Source: Aldehydirespirator sp965116965
GTDB lineage: Bacteria > Actinomycetota > Acidimicrobiia > Acidimicrobiales > Aldehydirespiratoraceae
DNA: 64,000 nucleotides
Assembly (NCBI GenBank): GCA_965116965.1
Contig: OZ220743.1
Location: forward strand, 3,720,001 to 3,784,000
Direction: 5' to 3'
The position numbers and the translations under genes are program-made. Below, piece after piece: positions 36,277 through 44,898 of this stretch. Position 1 is the first letter of the stretch, and the number at the start of each line of letters is the position of its first letter. The notes below the pieces were generated by a model. It did not search any database, had not been told where the DNA came from, and was given only the letters and a program-made list of their open reading frames with translations.

Positions 36277-36893
36277 TCAGGGAGTGCGCGTCCGCGGAAG
36301 AGCCCCTCTGGTGTAGTGATCGTGGTCCCCGACCCAGTCGCTCAGGGAGTGCGCGTCCGCGGAAGAGCCCCTCTGGTGTGGGACGATGTGTGTTGAACGG
36401 CACATATCGGTTCCACGGGGAGGGGCATCTCCGAGATGCAGGCTGGCAGTACTTGCGGTGTGAGGGTGACGGGCGGCGGCGGGCGGGTCGCGGCGCATTC
36501 GGGTTTGTTCGTCTTGGGGCGTTTCGCTGATGGTTTGGGGCTTGGTGAGTCGTTGTCGGCGGCGGTGCCGCCGTGTGGGGAGAGGGCGCCGGTTCATGAT
36601 CGGGGCGAGGTGCTGGTGCACTTGTTGTTGATGCCGGCCGGCGGCGGGGAGGCGTGCAGTGATATCGAGCGTCTGCGGGCCCGGCGGGTGCTGTTTGGGG
36701 AGGTGGCGTCGGATTCGACGCTGTATCGCACGATCCGGGGTCTGGGCCCCGACGCGATGGCGGCGCTGTGGGCAGCGGTGGCGTCTGTGCGTTCAGATGT
36801 GCGGGAGCGCCGCGGCGACGTGGCGGGGTCCGGCGCGGTGGTGTCGCGACTTCAACGCCGACAGCGCCCGCGGCACGGCGCGAACGCTTGTTG
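36277..36893 (+). mobile_element. IS1380-family remnant with doubled left end
   Basis: At 36436-36893 a frame encodes the N-terminal third of an IS1380-type transposase (GVRVTGGGGRVAAHSGLFVL, DRGEVLVHLLLMPAGGGEACSDI, RRVLFGEVASDSTLYRTI); the catalytic DDE part is missing. Before it a 38-bp sequence starting TCAGGGAGTGCGCGTCCGCG occurs twice, at 36277-36314 and 36342-36379, with a 27-bp spacer. The repeat is probably the element's left end, duplicated. Two repeat units are too few to call CRISPR. Confidence 0.7.
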
Positions 36894-36901
36894 ACAGCCC
36901 A

Positions 36902-37270
36902 CTAGCTGTGGCAGCCGCTGAGGCCCGGATCCGGACCGTTACGCCGCGGCGGGGCGAAGAAGTCGTTCTCGCTGTCGGCGAGCTGCCTGCGCTTGCGCAT
37001 GATCGCCCGACGCTCGGCCTCCAGGTACAGGTACCGCTGCACATCGCTGGGTGTGTCGTCGCTCATGAACAGATCGACGGCCACCGGGTCGCGGCACAAC
37101 TCCTCGCGGATGTCCTCCTTGGTGACGGTCCTGCCGAAGCTGCGACCGGCGCGCTCGCGCCTCATGCGCCAGCGATACCACCGGTTCCTCGCCAAGGGGA
37201 TGATCAGCCCCATGTTGAACATCGCCAATCCGAAGAACGCGAACTCTGCGGTCATCACGAACGGCGCCAT
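36902..37270 (-). CDS. Hypothetical protein with N-terminal membrane helix
   Basis: 122 residues from ATG 37270, with AGGAG nine bases upstream. The N-terminus MAPFVMTAEFAFFGLAMFNM then GLIIPL is one membrane helix. The cytoplasmic remainder is basic and then charged helical (KEDIREELCRDPVAVDLFM; VQRYLYLEAERRAIMRKRR). No family recognised. The AT-rich segment at 37320-37350 is the probable promoter. Confidence 0.6.
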   Translation of the reverse strand: MAPFVMTAEFAFFGLAMFNMGLIIPLARNRWYRWRMRRERAGRSFGRTVTKEDIREELCRDPVAVDLFMSDDTPSDVQRYLYLEAERRAIMRKRRQLADSENDFFAPPRRNGPDPGLSGCHS

Positions 37271-37513
37271 GTTGCTCCTCCTGCGTGAGCGGAAATCCGG
37301 CGCCCGGACGACTGGGTCGCGATACAAGTCTTTTCTCAATATATCAGATGTTGCGTTGGACGCTACCTGCTGAACGATCCGCCGTCGCCGCTGGCACGCT
37401 TCCCCAGGCATGCCCCTCGTAGGATCAGCAGGGATGCCCGTAGCCATTACCGGGACCGGAGTTGGCGTGAACGCGCGGGAGACGACAGGGGCCACCGCGG
37501 CAAGGAGGCCGGC

Positions 37514-38293
37514 GTGAACACGCTGGGCGTCGCAGCGCTGGTGGCCGGCGTGCTGATGACCGGGTGCTGGCTGGTGAGCCTGCCCAAGCGCGACGTGTCG
37601 ATCGTCGATCCGCTGTGGCCGATTGTGTTCGTGGTCATGGCCTGGTCGTTGCGGCTTTGGAGCGACGGAACCGGGGGCGGACGATCCGTCCTGATGCTGG
37701 TGATGGTGTCGGCGTGGGGCCTGCGGTTGAGCGCCCACCTCACCGCCCGCAAGTGGGGCGCGCCCGAGGACTTCCGCTACCAAGCCTTGCGGCGGCGCCT
37801 GGAGCCGTTCTGGCTGTGGAGCCTGCTGATCGTGTTCGGGCTGCAAGCGATGCTGGCGGTGGGGGTGTCACTGCCGGTCCAAGCCGTGCTGGGCGACTCG
37901 GATCCGTCACCGCTGCGATGGCTGGACTGGGTCGGGGCGGCGGTCTGGGCGGTAGGGTTGGCCTTCGAGTCGGTGGGTGACGAGCAGTTGCGCCGCTTCA
38001 AGGCCGACGAAGCCAACCGGGTCGAGGTCATGGATCGGGGACTGTGGCGCTACAGCCGCCATCCCAACTACTTCGGCGACTGCCTGACGTGGTGGGGCAT
38101 CTGGGTGGTCGCCGCGGCGGCCGGGGCGTGGTGGACCGTCGCCGGGCCGCTGGTCATGACGATCCTGCTGCTGAGAATCTCGGGAGTGACCCTGCTGGAA
38201 CGTCGCATCGGCAAGCGCCGGCCCGGCTACGCCGGGTACGCGGCCCGCACCAGCATCTTCGTCCCGATGCCACCCCGGCGAGCCGACCGCTAA
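37514..38293 (+). CDS. DUF1295 family membrane protein (steroid 5-alpha-reductase-like)
   Basis: 259 residues from GTG 37514, behind AAGGAGG. Six to seven membrane segments are visible. The signature VSIVDPLWPIVFVV near the N-terminus and GLWRYSRHPNYFGDCLTWWG followed by RISGVTLLERRI match DUF1295, a family of the isoprenylcysteine methyltransferase/steroid reductase fold. The substrate is unknown. Confidence 0.85.
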   Translation: MNTLGVAALVAGVLMTGCWLVSLPKRDVSIVDPLWPIVFVVMAWSLRLWSDGTGGGRSVLMLVMVSAWGLRLSAHLTARKWGAPEDFRYQALRRRLEPFWLWSLLIVFGLQAMLAVGVSLPVQAVLGDSDPSPLRWLDWVGAAVWAVGLAFESVGDEQLRRFKADEANRVEVMDRGLWRYSRHPNYFGDCLTWWGIWVVAAAAGAWWTVAGPLVMTILLLRISGVTLLERRIGKRRPGYAGYAARTSIFVPMPPRRADR

Positions 38294-38377
38294 CCCCGCG
38301 ATGATGGCCGGGCTATGCGAACGGTCTTCTTGAGCACGGTGGCTGATGCGTGTAATATGATTGCAAATCATGTAAAT

Positions 38378-38395
38378 GTGTGACGAATGTCACAC
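38378..38395. promoter_or_regulatory. CRP/GlxR-like operator
   Basis: TGTGA (38379-38383) and TCACA (38390-38394) stand six bases apart inside perfect seven-base arms GTGTGAC/GTCACAC, the classical CRP-family site. About 15 bp upstream is a second palindrome, ATGATT-GCA-AATCAT (38357-38371). The site is 71-88 bp before the O-methyltransferase start in an AT-rich gap, consistent with control of that gene by a cAMP-type regulator. Confidence 0.6.
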
Positions 38396-38465
38396 CAGCG
38401 TACAATGCTGGAACTAGGAGTTCGATCGAGCCAGGGCGCGAGCCGCGCCGTTACTATCGCCCGTC

Positions 38466-39191
38466 ATGAGCTTTCGCACGGAGTTTCTCGACGAGGCTCT
38501 CGCTGACTACATCCAGGCACATTCGACCCAGCCCGACAAGGTGCAGCGGGACCTGATCGAGGCCACGGCCGCCCTCGGGGATGCCGGCATCATGCAGATC
38601 AGCCCCGCCCAGGGCGCCCTCATGACGATGCTCACGACCTTGCTCGAGCCGCAATTCGCGGTGGAGGTGGGCACGTTCACGGGCTATTCGGCCCTGGCTG
38701 TGGCCAAGGCGCTCCCACCCGGCGGCCGGCTGCTCTGCTGCGACATCTCCGAGGAGTGGACGGCCATCGCCCGCGAGCACTGGGAGCGCGCCGGAGTGAG
38801 CGACCGCATCGACCTGCGCATCGCTCCGGCGATGGACACGCTGCGCTCCCTACCCCCGGAGCCGGCCGTCGACCTCGCGTTCATCGACGCCGACAAGGCG
38901 TCCTACATCGCCTACTACGAGGAGCTGGTCCGGAGGCTCTCGGCGCGGGGCGTGATCCTGGTGGACAACGCGCTGTGGGACGGGCACGTTGCCAACCCCG
39001 CCCGGACCGACCTCACCACGGAGCAGTTGCGGACCTTCAACGCCCATGTCGTCGCGGACGAGCGGGTGCTCGTCGCCCTGCTGCCGGTGGGCGACGGATT
39101 GTCGATGATCACGCGCGCCCCGCCTGGCCGGCGCAGCGAGGACAGCAGAGAACCCAGCTCACCCGCTGATCCGGTGCCGCCCCCGGTATAG
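38466..39191 (+). CDS. Class I SAM-dependent O-methyltransferase
   Basis: 241 residues from ATG 38466. The family pattern of caffeoyl-CoA/catechol-type methyltransferases is clear: FAVEVGTFTGYSALAVAKAL (SAM motif I), LLCCDISEEW, VDLAFIDADKASYIAYYEE with metal-binding Asp, and ILVDNALWDG with the Asp-Asn pair. It would methylate a hydroxyl of a small aromatic or catechol-like substrate. The C-terminal 25 residues are low-complexity Ser/Pro. Confidence 0.88.
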   Translation: MSFRTEFLDEALADYIQAHSTQPDKVQRDLIEATAALGDAGIMQISPAQGALMTMLTTLLEPQFAVEVGTFTGYSALAVAKALPPGGRLLCCDISEEWTAIAREHWERAGVSDRIDLRIAPAMDTLRSLPPEPAVDLAFIDADKASYIAYYEELVRRLSARGVILVDNALWDGHVANPARTDLTTEQLRTFNAHVVADERVLVALLPVGDGLSMITRAPPGRRSEDSREPSSPADPVPPPV

Positions 39192-39283
39192 GTCACCGCC
39201 GACCACCATTCCCAGGCCGATGCCCGTGTCCACGGAGATGGCCGCGAAGTCCCCGTCGGCCTGCTCTTCGCCCTCCGGGTCGG

Positions 39284-40393
39284 CTAGCGCTCGTCTTCGA
39301 ATTCCTCTTCCGGTCTCGGGGCGTGCTGCTCCTCGTGGAGCGCCCGGAAGGCGGCCTGCTCGGCCTCGGACAGCGTGGTGGCTGCATGTCCGCTGTCGTC
39401 GCGCAGCCATGTGGTCTGCTGCGGGAACGGGATCTCGACGCCGGCCGCGTCGAAGGCCTCCTTGAGGCGCAGGCGGATCTCGCGCTCCACGGACCACTGC
39501 ATCGACGGCTCGGTCTTGACCGCCAGCCTGAGGCCGACGCCCGACGCGCCCAGGCTCTGGATGCCGAAGACTGTCGGCGCCTCGGAGAGTTCGTCGCCGC
39601 CCCACTCCGGATCGTCCCAGAGCTCGTTGGCCACCTGCTGCATGATCCCCATCGCCACGCGGACATCGGTGCCGTAGGCCACCTCGACGTCGACCACGGC
39701 CTTGGACCAGAGCTGCGAGTAGTTGCCCACCCGGGCTATCTCGCCATTGGGGACATGCCACACCGTGCCTCTGACGTCGCGGATGGTGGTGGACCGCAGA
39801 GACACCTCCTCGACCGTGCCCGAGGCATAGCCGAGATCGACGAAGTCGCCCACCCCGTAGTGGTCCTCGATCAGCATGAACAGACCCGACAGGAAGTCCT
39901 TCACGATCGACTGGGCGCCGAAGCCCAAGGCCACGCCGCCGATTCCCGCGCCCGCGATCAGCGGTCCCAGGTTCACGCCGATCTCGCCCAGGATGATCAG
40001 CGCGGTGAAGCCCCAGACCAACGCCACGACCACGCTGCGCAGCACATGGCCCAGCGTCTCGGCCCGGGCCTCGGCCCTGGACCGCTCCGCCTCGTCGATC
40101 AGCGCCCGGCCGGGACCCCTCTCCCGCAGCTTCTGCAGCCGCGAGCTGGTCGGCGTGGCCGCGATCCGCTTGGTGAAGCGCACGATGGCCCGTTTGGCGA
40201 TGCGGGCGATGAACCAGGCCACCACCAGGATGAGCGCGATGCGGATGGGCCGGTCGAGCAGCCAGTCGGCCGCGGTGGCCAGTCCGCTGTTCTCGGTCCA
40301 GTCGTAGACCCGCTCGCAGACGAAGCCGCGGTTCGACTCGCCGCAGGCGTCGGCCAGTCCTTGATCGGTGGATGCTTGAGCGAAGATGAGCAT
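39284..40393 (-). CDS. MscS-family mechanosensitive channel
   Basis: 369 residues from ATG 40393. Membrane segments at IRIALILVVAWFIARIA and VVALVWGFTALIILG precede the pore-lining helix region AGAGIGGVALGFGAQSIVKD and the MscS beta domain (GVGDFVDLGYASGTVEEVSLRSTTIRD, then HVPNGEI). The C-terminal tail is acidic. It releases solutes under hypo-osmotic stress. Its upstream side carries a copy of the dispersed repeat. Confidence 0.9.
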   Translation of the reverse strand: MLIFAQASTDQGLADACGESNRGFVCERVYDWTENSGLATAADWLLDRPIRIALILVVAWFIARIAKRAIVRFTKRIAATPTSSRLQKLRERGPGRALIDEAERSRAEARAETLGHVLRSVVVALVWGFTALIILGEIGVNLGPLIAGAGIGGVALGFGAQSIVKDFLSGLFMLIEDHYGVGDFVDLGYASGTVEEVSLRSTTIRDVRGTVWHVPNGEIARVGNYSQLWSKAVVDVEVAYGTDVRVAMGIMQQVANELWDDPEWGGDELSEAPTVFGIQSLGASGVGLRLAVKTEPSMQWSVEREIRLRLKEAFDAAGVEIPFPQQTTWLRDDSGHAATTLSEAEQAAFRALHEEQHAPRPEEEFEDER

Positions 40394-40405
40394 CGCGTAA
40401 CCCTA

Positions 40406-40504
40406 GGGGCCGAGCGGTAAGTCGCGATCACGCTCAAGGCGGCCGAGACGGCTACTGAGGCCGTGGCCTGAGCGGCCCGTGAACGCAGCGAACAGGAGCG
40501 GGAG
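40406..40504 (+). repeat. Dispersed palindromic repeat, copy 2
   Basis: Head GGGGCCGAGCGG at 40406-40417 and core at 40454-40504 (CTGAGGCCGTGGCCTGAGCG, then CGTGAACGCAGCGAACAGG). It lies between the divergent mscS and modA genes. This copy differs from copy 1 at several positions. Confidence 0.78.
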
Positions 40505-40552
40505 ACGCCGAAGCCGAACGGACGAGGACGGCCTAGGTAGATTCGGCGGACT

Positions 40553-41371
40553 ATGGCGGGGGGCAGTACGAGTAGCCACCGGCACCGGTCGCGGACCGCG
40601 TTCTGGACGGCGACGCCGGTCCTGATGGTGGTGACGGTGCTTGCGGCCGCCTGCAGTGGCGCACCGGACAGCGGCGCCGACGACGGCGAGGTGGTCGTGA
40701 TGGCCGCCTCCTCGCTCACCGACGTGATCAATATCGTGTTCGATGGTCGTGAGAGGGTGACTCCTGTGATCGCGGGGAGTTCAACGCTGGTCGCCCAACT
40801 GGGCGCCGGCGCCGAAGCCGATGTGTTGATGACCGCCGATGCGGCCACCATGCAACGGGCCGTCGCCGAAGAGTCGGTCCGGGGTGAGCCGATCCTCATT
40901 GCCACCAACGCCCTCGTGCTTGCCATCGCGACCGGCAACCCCGGCCGTGTCAGCGGGCTCGCCGACCTGGCCCGCCGGGAGTTGCTCGTCGGCCTCTGCG
41001 CCGGCGAGGTTCCCTGCGGCGCGCTTGCCCGGCAGGCACTCGACGAAGCGGGCATCGCGCCCTCCGCCGACACCTTGGAGCCCAACGTGCGGGCCCTGGC
41101 CGCCAAGATCTCGCTCGGTGAGCTCGATGCCGGACTCGTGTATGCCACAGACGCCCGAGCGTCGGGACTCGCCACCGTTGACGCCCTCGAACTGCGCGAT
41201 CACTGCAACGGGTACTACATAGCCTCGGTGTCGGCCGAACCCGCACCAGAGGTTCAGGCCGTCATCGACGACTTCACCGGCCTCGGCAGCACGGGCGCCA
41301 AGGCTCTGTACGCGCACGGCTTCAAGGGATCCCACGTTCGGCCGGTTCCATCGTGTCCGGTTACATCATGA
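40553..41371 (+). CDS. modA: Molybdate-binding lipoprotein ModA
   Basis: 272 residues from ATG 40553. A lipoprotein signal ends VLAAACSG. The mature part has the ModA features VVVMAASSLTDV, AGSSTLVAQLGAGAEADVLM, a long ALVLAIATGNPGRV segment and LDAGLVYATDAR before the C-terminal lobe. It binds molybdate (or tungstate) outside the membrane and delivers it to ModB/ModC. The stop overlaps the modB start (ATGA). Confidence 0.9.
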   Translation: MAGGSTSSHRHRSRTAFWTATPVLMVVTVLAAACSGAPDSGADDGEVVVMAASSLTDVINIVFDGRERVTPVIAGSSTLVAQLGAGAEADVLMTADAATMQRAVAEESVRGEPILIATNALVLAIATGNPGRVSGLADLARRELLVGLCAGEVPCGALARQALDEAGIAPSADTLEPNVRALAAKISLGELDAGLVYATDARASGLATVDALELRDHCNGYYIASVSAEPAPEVQAVIDDFTGLGSTGAKALYAHGFKGSHVRPVPSCPVTS

Positions 41372-42240
41372 ACAGCGGCCCACGACGAGCCTCCCGACGC
41401 CTGCCCATGTTGACGGCGGCCGGCGCCCCCACCGGCACGGCCGCGCCCGGCACGGATCGCCCCGCAAGCCGGCTTCCCGCCCCGCTGGCCTGGGTGGGGT
41501 TCGTGGCTCTCGGCTTGCTCGTACTGCCCATTGTCGGGCTGTTGCAGCGAGCGCCGTGGTCGGCACTGCCCTCGATCCTGGGCGAGTCCGCGGTCCTCGA
41601 AGCGCTGCGGGTCTCGCTTGTCGTGAGTCTGGCCGCCACCGCGGCGTGCATCGTGCTGGGCCTGCCTTTGGCCCTCGTGCTGGCCCGCCGGCGCCTGCGG
41701 TTCCCCCGGATCGTCCGGGCCGTGGTGATGCTGCCCATGGTGCTGCCCCCAGTGGTGGCCGGCACCGCCCTGCTGTTCGCGCTGGGCCGCCGGGGCCTGG
41801 TGGGCCAGTGGCTCGAGGCGTGGTTCGGTGTGAGCCTGCCGTTCACGACGGCCGGAGCGGTGATGGCGGCCGCGTTCGTGGCGCTCCCCTTCTTCGTGGT
41901 GACCGTCGAGGCCGCACTGCGCCAAGCCGGCGACGACCTCGACGAGGCCGCGGCCACTCTCGGTGCGGGCGCCTGGGCCACCCTCGCCCATGTCACGCTG
42001 CCTACGATCCGACCTGCGCTGGCGGCCGGCACCGCCCTGGCGTGGGCGAGGGCGCTGGGCGAGTTCGGGGCCACCCTCACGTTCGCAGGCAACTTCCCCG
42101 GCCGGACCCGAACGCTGCCGCTGGAGACGTACCTGGCCCTGGAGCGCGATCCGGAGGCGGCCGTGGCCATCAGCCTGGTCCTGATGGCCGTGGCGTTGGC
42201 CGTGCTGGTCACCCTCCGAGACCGCTGGATGCCGAGATGA
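41368..42240 (+). CDS. modB: Molybdate ABC transporter permease ModB
   Basis: 290 residues from ATG 41368. About five membrane segments and the binding-protein-dependent transport signature EAAATLGAGAWATLAHVTLP (the EAA loop that docks on ModC), followed by ALAWARALGEFGATLTFAGN, are typical of ModB. The stop codon lies within the first copy of a 19-bp direct repeat that flanks an inserted twin palindrome; before that insertion modB and modC probably overlapped by ATGA. Confidence 0.9.
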   Translation: MNSGPRRASRRLPMLTAAGAPTGTAAPGTDRPASRLPAPLAWVGFVALGLLVLPIVGLLQRAPWSALPSILGESAVLEALRVSLVVSLAATAACIVLGLPLALVLARRRLRFPRIVRAVVMLPMVLPPVVAGTALLFALGRRGLVGQWLEAWFGVSLPFTTAGAVMAAAFVALPFFVVTVEAALRQAGDDLDEAAATLGAGAWATLAHVTLPTIRPALAAGTALAWARALGEFGATLTFAGNFPGRTRTLPLETYLALERDPEAAVAISLVLMAVALAVLVTLRDRWMPR

Positions 42241-42399
42241 CGGTTTCTCCGCTCAGCCGAATTGGCAGCGTCTTGCTCGCTATGCGTGCATCCTGCTGCC
42301 AATTCCCAAGTGTCGTCCGGCCCCCAGCCGAATTGGCAGCGTCTTGCTCGCTATGCGTGCATTCTGCTGCCAATTCCCGATGGATGCCGCGATGACGGT
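42226..42399 (+). repeat. Twin palindromic element between modB and modC with flanking duplication
   Basis: A 53-bp unit occurs at 42255-42307 and 42326-42378 with one mismatch. Each has perfect 11-bp inverted arms GAATTGGCAGC/GCTGCCAATTC around a 25-base loop (arms at 42259-42269 and 42295-42305, and at 42330-42340 and 42366-42376). The block is flanked by a direct repeat TGGATGCCGNGATGACGGT at 42226-42244 and 42381-42399 (one difference), which contains both the modB stop and the modC start. This looks like an insertion with a 19-bp target duplication, or a duplication of the gene junction around a repeat. Confidence 0.75.
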
Positions 42400-43435
42400 C
42401 TCGTTCGACGGCCGGGTAGTCCGTTCGGGCTGGTCGCTCGAGGTGGACGGGCTCGACATCGATGAGGGGGTCACCGCGGTAATCGGGGCCAATGGCACGG
42501 GCAAGACGACGCTGGGACGGGCAGTGGCCGGGCTCGACCGCCTGGCCGATGGCCGCCTGGAGATCGCCGGGTCGGTCGCCGACGACCCGTCGGCCGGCGT
42601 GTTCGTTCCCGCTCATCAGCGCCGGGTGGCCATGGTGTTCCAGGATCTCCGGCTCTTCGGCCATCTCAGGGTCATCGACAACGTGGCGTTCGGGCTGCGC
42701 CGGGCGGGAGAGGATCGAGCCCGTGCCCGCCAGGAGGCTGGGGCCCTGCTCGAACGGGTCGGTGTGGACTCGTCGACGTGGCAGAGGCGCCCGGCTGCGC
42801 TGTCGGGCGGTCAGCGCCAGCGGGTGGCCGTCGCCCGGGCCCTGGCGCCCGAGCCCGAGGTGCTGATCGTGGACGAGCCGCTCGCCTCGGTGGACTCCTC
42901 GGGCCGGGCCAAGTTGCGATCCCTGCTGGGCGAGTCGCCGGCCCGCCACGTGATCCTCATCACCCACGACCCGGTGGACGTGGCCACCCTGGCCCGGCGG
43001 CTAGTGGTCCTCGACGCCGGCGCCATTGTCAGCCGGGGCTCACCGGCCGCGGTGACGGCGTCACCCGGCTGCGAGTGGGCGGCCACCTTCCTGGGCGCCA
43101 ACGTGGTGGCGGGCTGGGCTCAGGGCACATCGGTCACGACCGAGGACGGTCTCGTGCTCGCCGTGGCCGCCGAAACGGCCGGACCCGTCTACGTGACGTT
43201 CCCGGCCCATGCGGTCACCCTGCACCGGGAGCGGCCCGCGGGCAGCGCCCGCAATGCCTGGCAGGCCGAGCTGCAGAGGGTCGACGTTGACGGGGAGCGG
43301 GCCCGGGTGCACTTGGGGGGTCCGCTGGCAGTGCGGGCCGACGTGACCTGCCGTTCCGCCGACGAACTCGGCCTGCAACCCGGCCTCACGATCTGGGCTT
43401 CGCTCAAGGCCACCGAACTCACCGTCGTCACCTGA
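42392..43435 (+). CDS. modC: Molybdate ABC transporter ATPase ModC
   Basis: 347 residues from ATG 42392; an in-frame ATG at 42344 lies inside the palindromic element and is not preferred. Walker A is GANGTGKTT, the Q-loop VFQDLRLF, the signature LSGGQRQRVAVARAL, Walker B VLIVDEPL and the H-loop ITHD. A C-terminal Mop/TOBE-like molybdate-binding domain spans the last 100 or so residues. It powers ModB. The TonB/Mop tail is complete. Confidence 0.9.
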   Translation: MTVSFDGRVVRSGWSLEVDGLDIDEGVTAVIGANGTGKTTLGRAVAGLDRLADGRLEIAGSVADDPSAGVFVPAHQRRVAMVFQDLRLFGHLRVIDNVAFGLRRAGEDRARARQEAGALLERVGVDSSTWQRRPAALSGGQRQRVAVARALAPEPEVLIVDEPLASVDSSGRAKLRSLLGESPARHVILITHDPVDVATLARRLVVLDAGAIVSRGSPAAVTASPGCEWAATFLGANVVAGWAQGTSVTTEDGLVLAVAAETAGPVYVTFPAHAVTLHRERPAGSARNAWQAELQRVDVDGERARVHLGGPLAVRADVTCRSADELGLQPGLTIWASLKATELTVVT

Positions 43436-43612
43436 CGCGCGGCGGGCGGTGGCGGTGATGCGCACCTCCTCCCCCCGGTAGTGCGCACCACCGCCCCGCT
43501 AGGTGACCGGATGCCCACGCGGCACCGGTCAAGGAAGGAAACCCCAACCCATACTCGCGCATTCCGGGCGTGCCGACAAACCGAACGCCTCGCGTCGCTC
43601 GGCCTCGTGGTT

Positions 43613-43709
43613 CCCCGCTCCTGTTCGCTTCGCTCACGGGCCGCTCGGGCCACGGCGCCGCTCGCCGCTATGCGGAACCCAGCGAAGTGCCGCCGGCCCG
43701 CTCGGCCTC
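43613..43709 (-). repeat. Dispersed palindromic repeat, copy 3
   Basis: Reverse orientation: core at 43613-43658 (plus strand CCCCGCTCCTGTTCGCTTCG, then CTCACGGGCCGCTCGGGCC) and head complement CCGCTCGGCCTC at 43698-43709. The head overlaps the TGA (43708-43710) of the DUF1214 gene. The left part of the modC-DUF1214 gap (43436-43612) shows nothing else. Confidence 0.75.
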
Positions 43710-44898
43710 AGGGCTCGGACAGCTCCGCGAGGGGCGCCAGGCGGCACGTGATCTCGGGCACGGTCGCGGGCTGGACGAAGCGCAAGCCCATCACGCCGTG
43801 GTCCCGGTCGCCGGGATCGATCCAGTTGGCGACGCCGGGATCGTCGGCGGCCACCACTATCCGCACCCGGCCATCCGGCCCCCGAGTCGCGTTCTCGCTG
43901 TCGACGTAGCCCCGACCCCGGAAGTAGTCGGCCAAGTTCTCCATCCAGTGGTTGCACAGCTGGAAGTTCCACTGCTGGCAGCGAGGCTCTGCGAACTCCA
44001 CCACCAGCGCGGCACCGGGCTCCAGCCGCCAGTAGCCGAACTCGAAGTGGCGGTCGTCGGGCGACCCTCCGATGCTCTCGTACCACTCCCTGGTGTACTC
44101 CAGCTGGTTCACCCTGGTGAGCAGGTCCCGGGTCCAGCCCGCGTAGTCGCTGAGCATCCCGAGCATCAACTGGGCGGCCACCGCCAGGCGGGCCGCCATG
44201 TCGTCGGGCTCGGGCGTGGCCGGGCGCGGATGCTCGTCGAGGCAGCTGATCTCCAGCCGGGGCGGCGACTCGGAGCCGCGGTCCGTGTAGACGACCCGAC
44301 CCATCAGCTCGCGGGTCTGCGGCGTCATCGGGAACCACACCTCGTCCGGGCCGGGATCATCGACCGACATCACGAAGTTCACGGAGCCGTCGGCCGCGGC
44401 CAGATCGGCCAGCACGAAGCTGTGCGGGGTCAGCGCCATGTTCGGGTTGAAGCCACCGAGGTGGTCCTCGGCGCCCAGGCCGACAGCGAACGCGCCGACA
44501 TCGTCGGGGATGGGCGGACTCCACGCCGACAGGTGGGTGTAGGCGCTGCCGAGCGTGCCGGTCACCCGGTAGCGGTAGCGGGAGTCCACCGGCTGGACGA
44601 TGTGGTCCTGGTTGGGGGACTGCACTCCCAGCCCGCCCCTGAGCGGCGGCGGGATGAGCCGGACCGGCCGGGGCCGGGTGCCCGGCATACGGCGCTCGAC
44701 GGCCCGCGCCGAGGCCATCATGATCACGCGGGTGAGGTAGCGGAAGCCCTCCACCCGGTCCTGGGGGTCGCCGTCGGGGGTCTCGCGCACCACGATGCGG
44801 CCGGCGGCCTTGAGGGTGTCGCAGAAGTCGTCCCAGGCCCGACCGTCGAGCAGCCGGGCCTCCCGCTCGGCTGCGACCTGATCACTGCTCGGGTTCAT
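43708..44898 (-). CDS. DUF1214 domain protein
   Basis: 396 residues from ATG 44898. The N-terminal half is uncharacterised (TLKAAGRIVVRETPDGDPQD). The C-terminal half resembles DUF1214: YRYRVTGTLGSAYTHLSAW, then LVVEFAEPRCQQWNFQLCNHW and VRIVVAADDPGVANWIDP. DUF1214 proteins are of unknown function and often sit near lipid or steroid genes. The start lies inside the last codons of the S9 peptidase gene, so the two are coupled. Its end touches repeat copy 3. Confidence 0.75.
   Translation of the reverse strand: MNPSSDQVAAEREARLLDGRAWDDFCDTLKAAGRIVVRETPDGDPQDRVEGFRYLTRVIMMASARAVERRMPGTRPRPVRLIPPPLRGGLGVQSPNQDHIVQPVDSRYRYRVTGTLGSAYTHLSAWSPPIPDDVGAFAVGLGAEDHLGGFNPNMALTPHSFVLADLAAADGSVNFVMSVDDPGPDEVWFPMTPQTRELMGRVVYTDRGSESPPRLEISCLDEHPRPATPEPDDMAARLAVAAQLMLGMLSDYAGWTRDLLTRVNQLEYTREWYESIGGSPDDRHFEFGYWRLEPGAALVVEFAEPRCQQWNFQLCNHWMENLADYFRGRGYVDSENATRGPDGRVRIVVAADDPGVANWIDPGDRDHGVMGLRFVQPATVPEITCRLAPLAELSEP

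Noticed and set aside
36277..36379. Two 38-bp repeats with a 27-bp spacer as a CRISPR array
   Set aside because: Only two units, no cas genes, and they directly precede an IS1380 transposase fragment, so they are better read as element ends.
39192..39283. Possible protein scrap (DFAAISVDTGIGLGMVVGGD) after mscS
   Set aside because: Protein-like words on the minus strand but under 35 codons, no start and no family; too little to call.
39323..40420. Plus-strand open frame opposite mscS
   Set aside because: Antisense shadow of a clear MscS gene.
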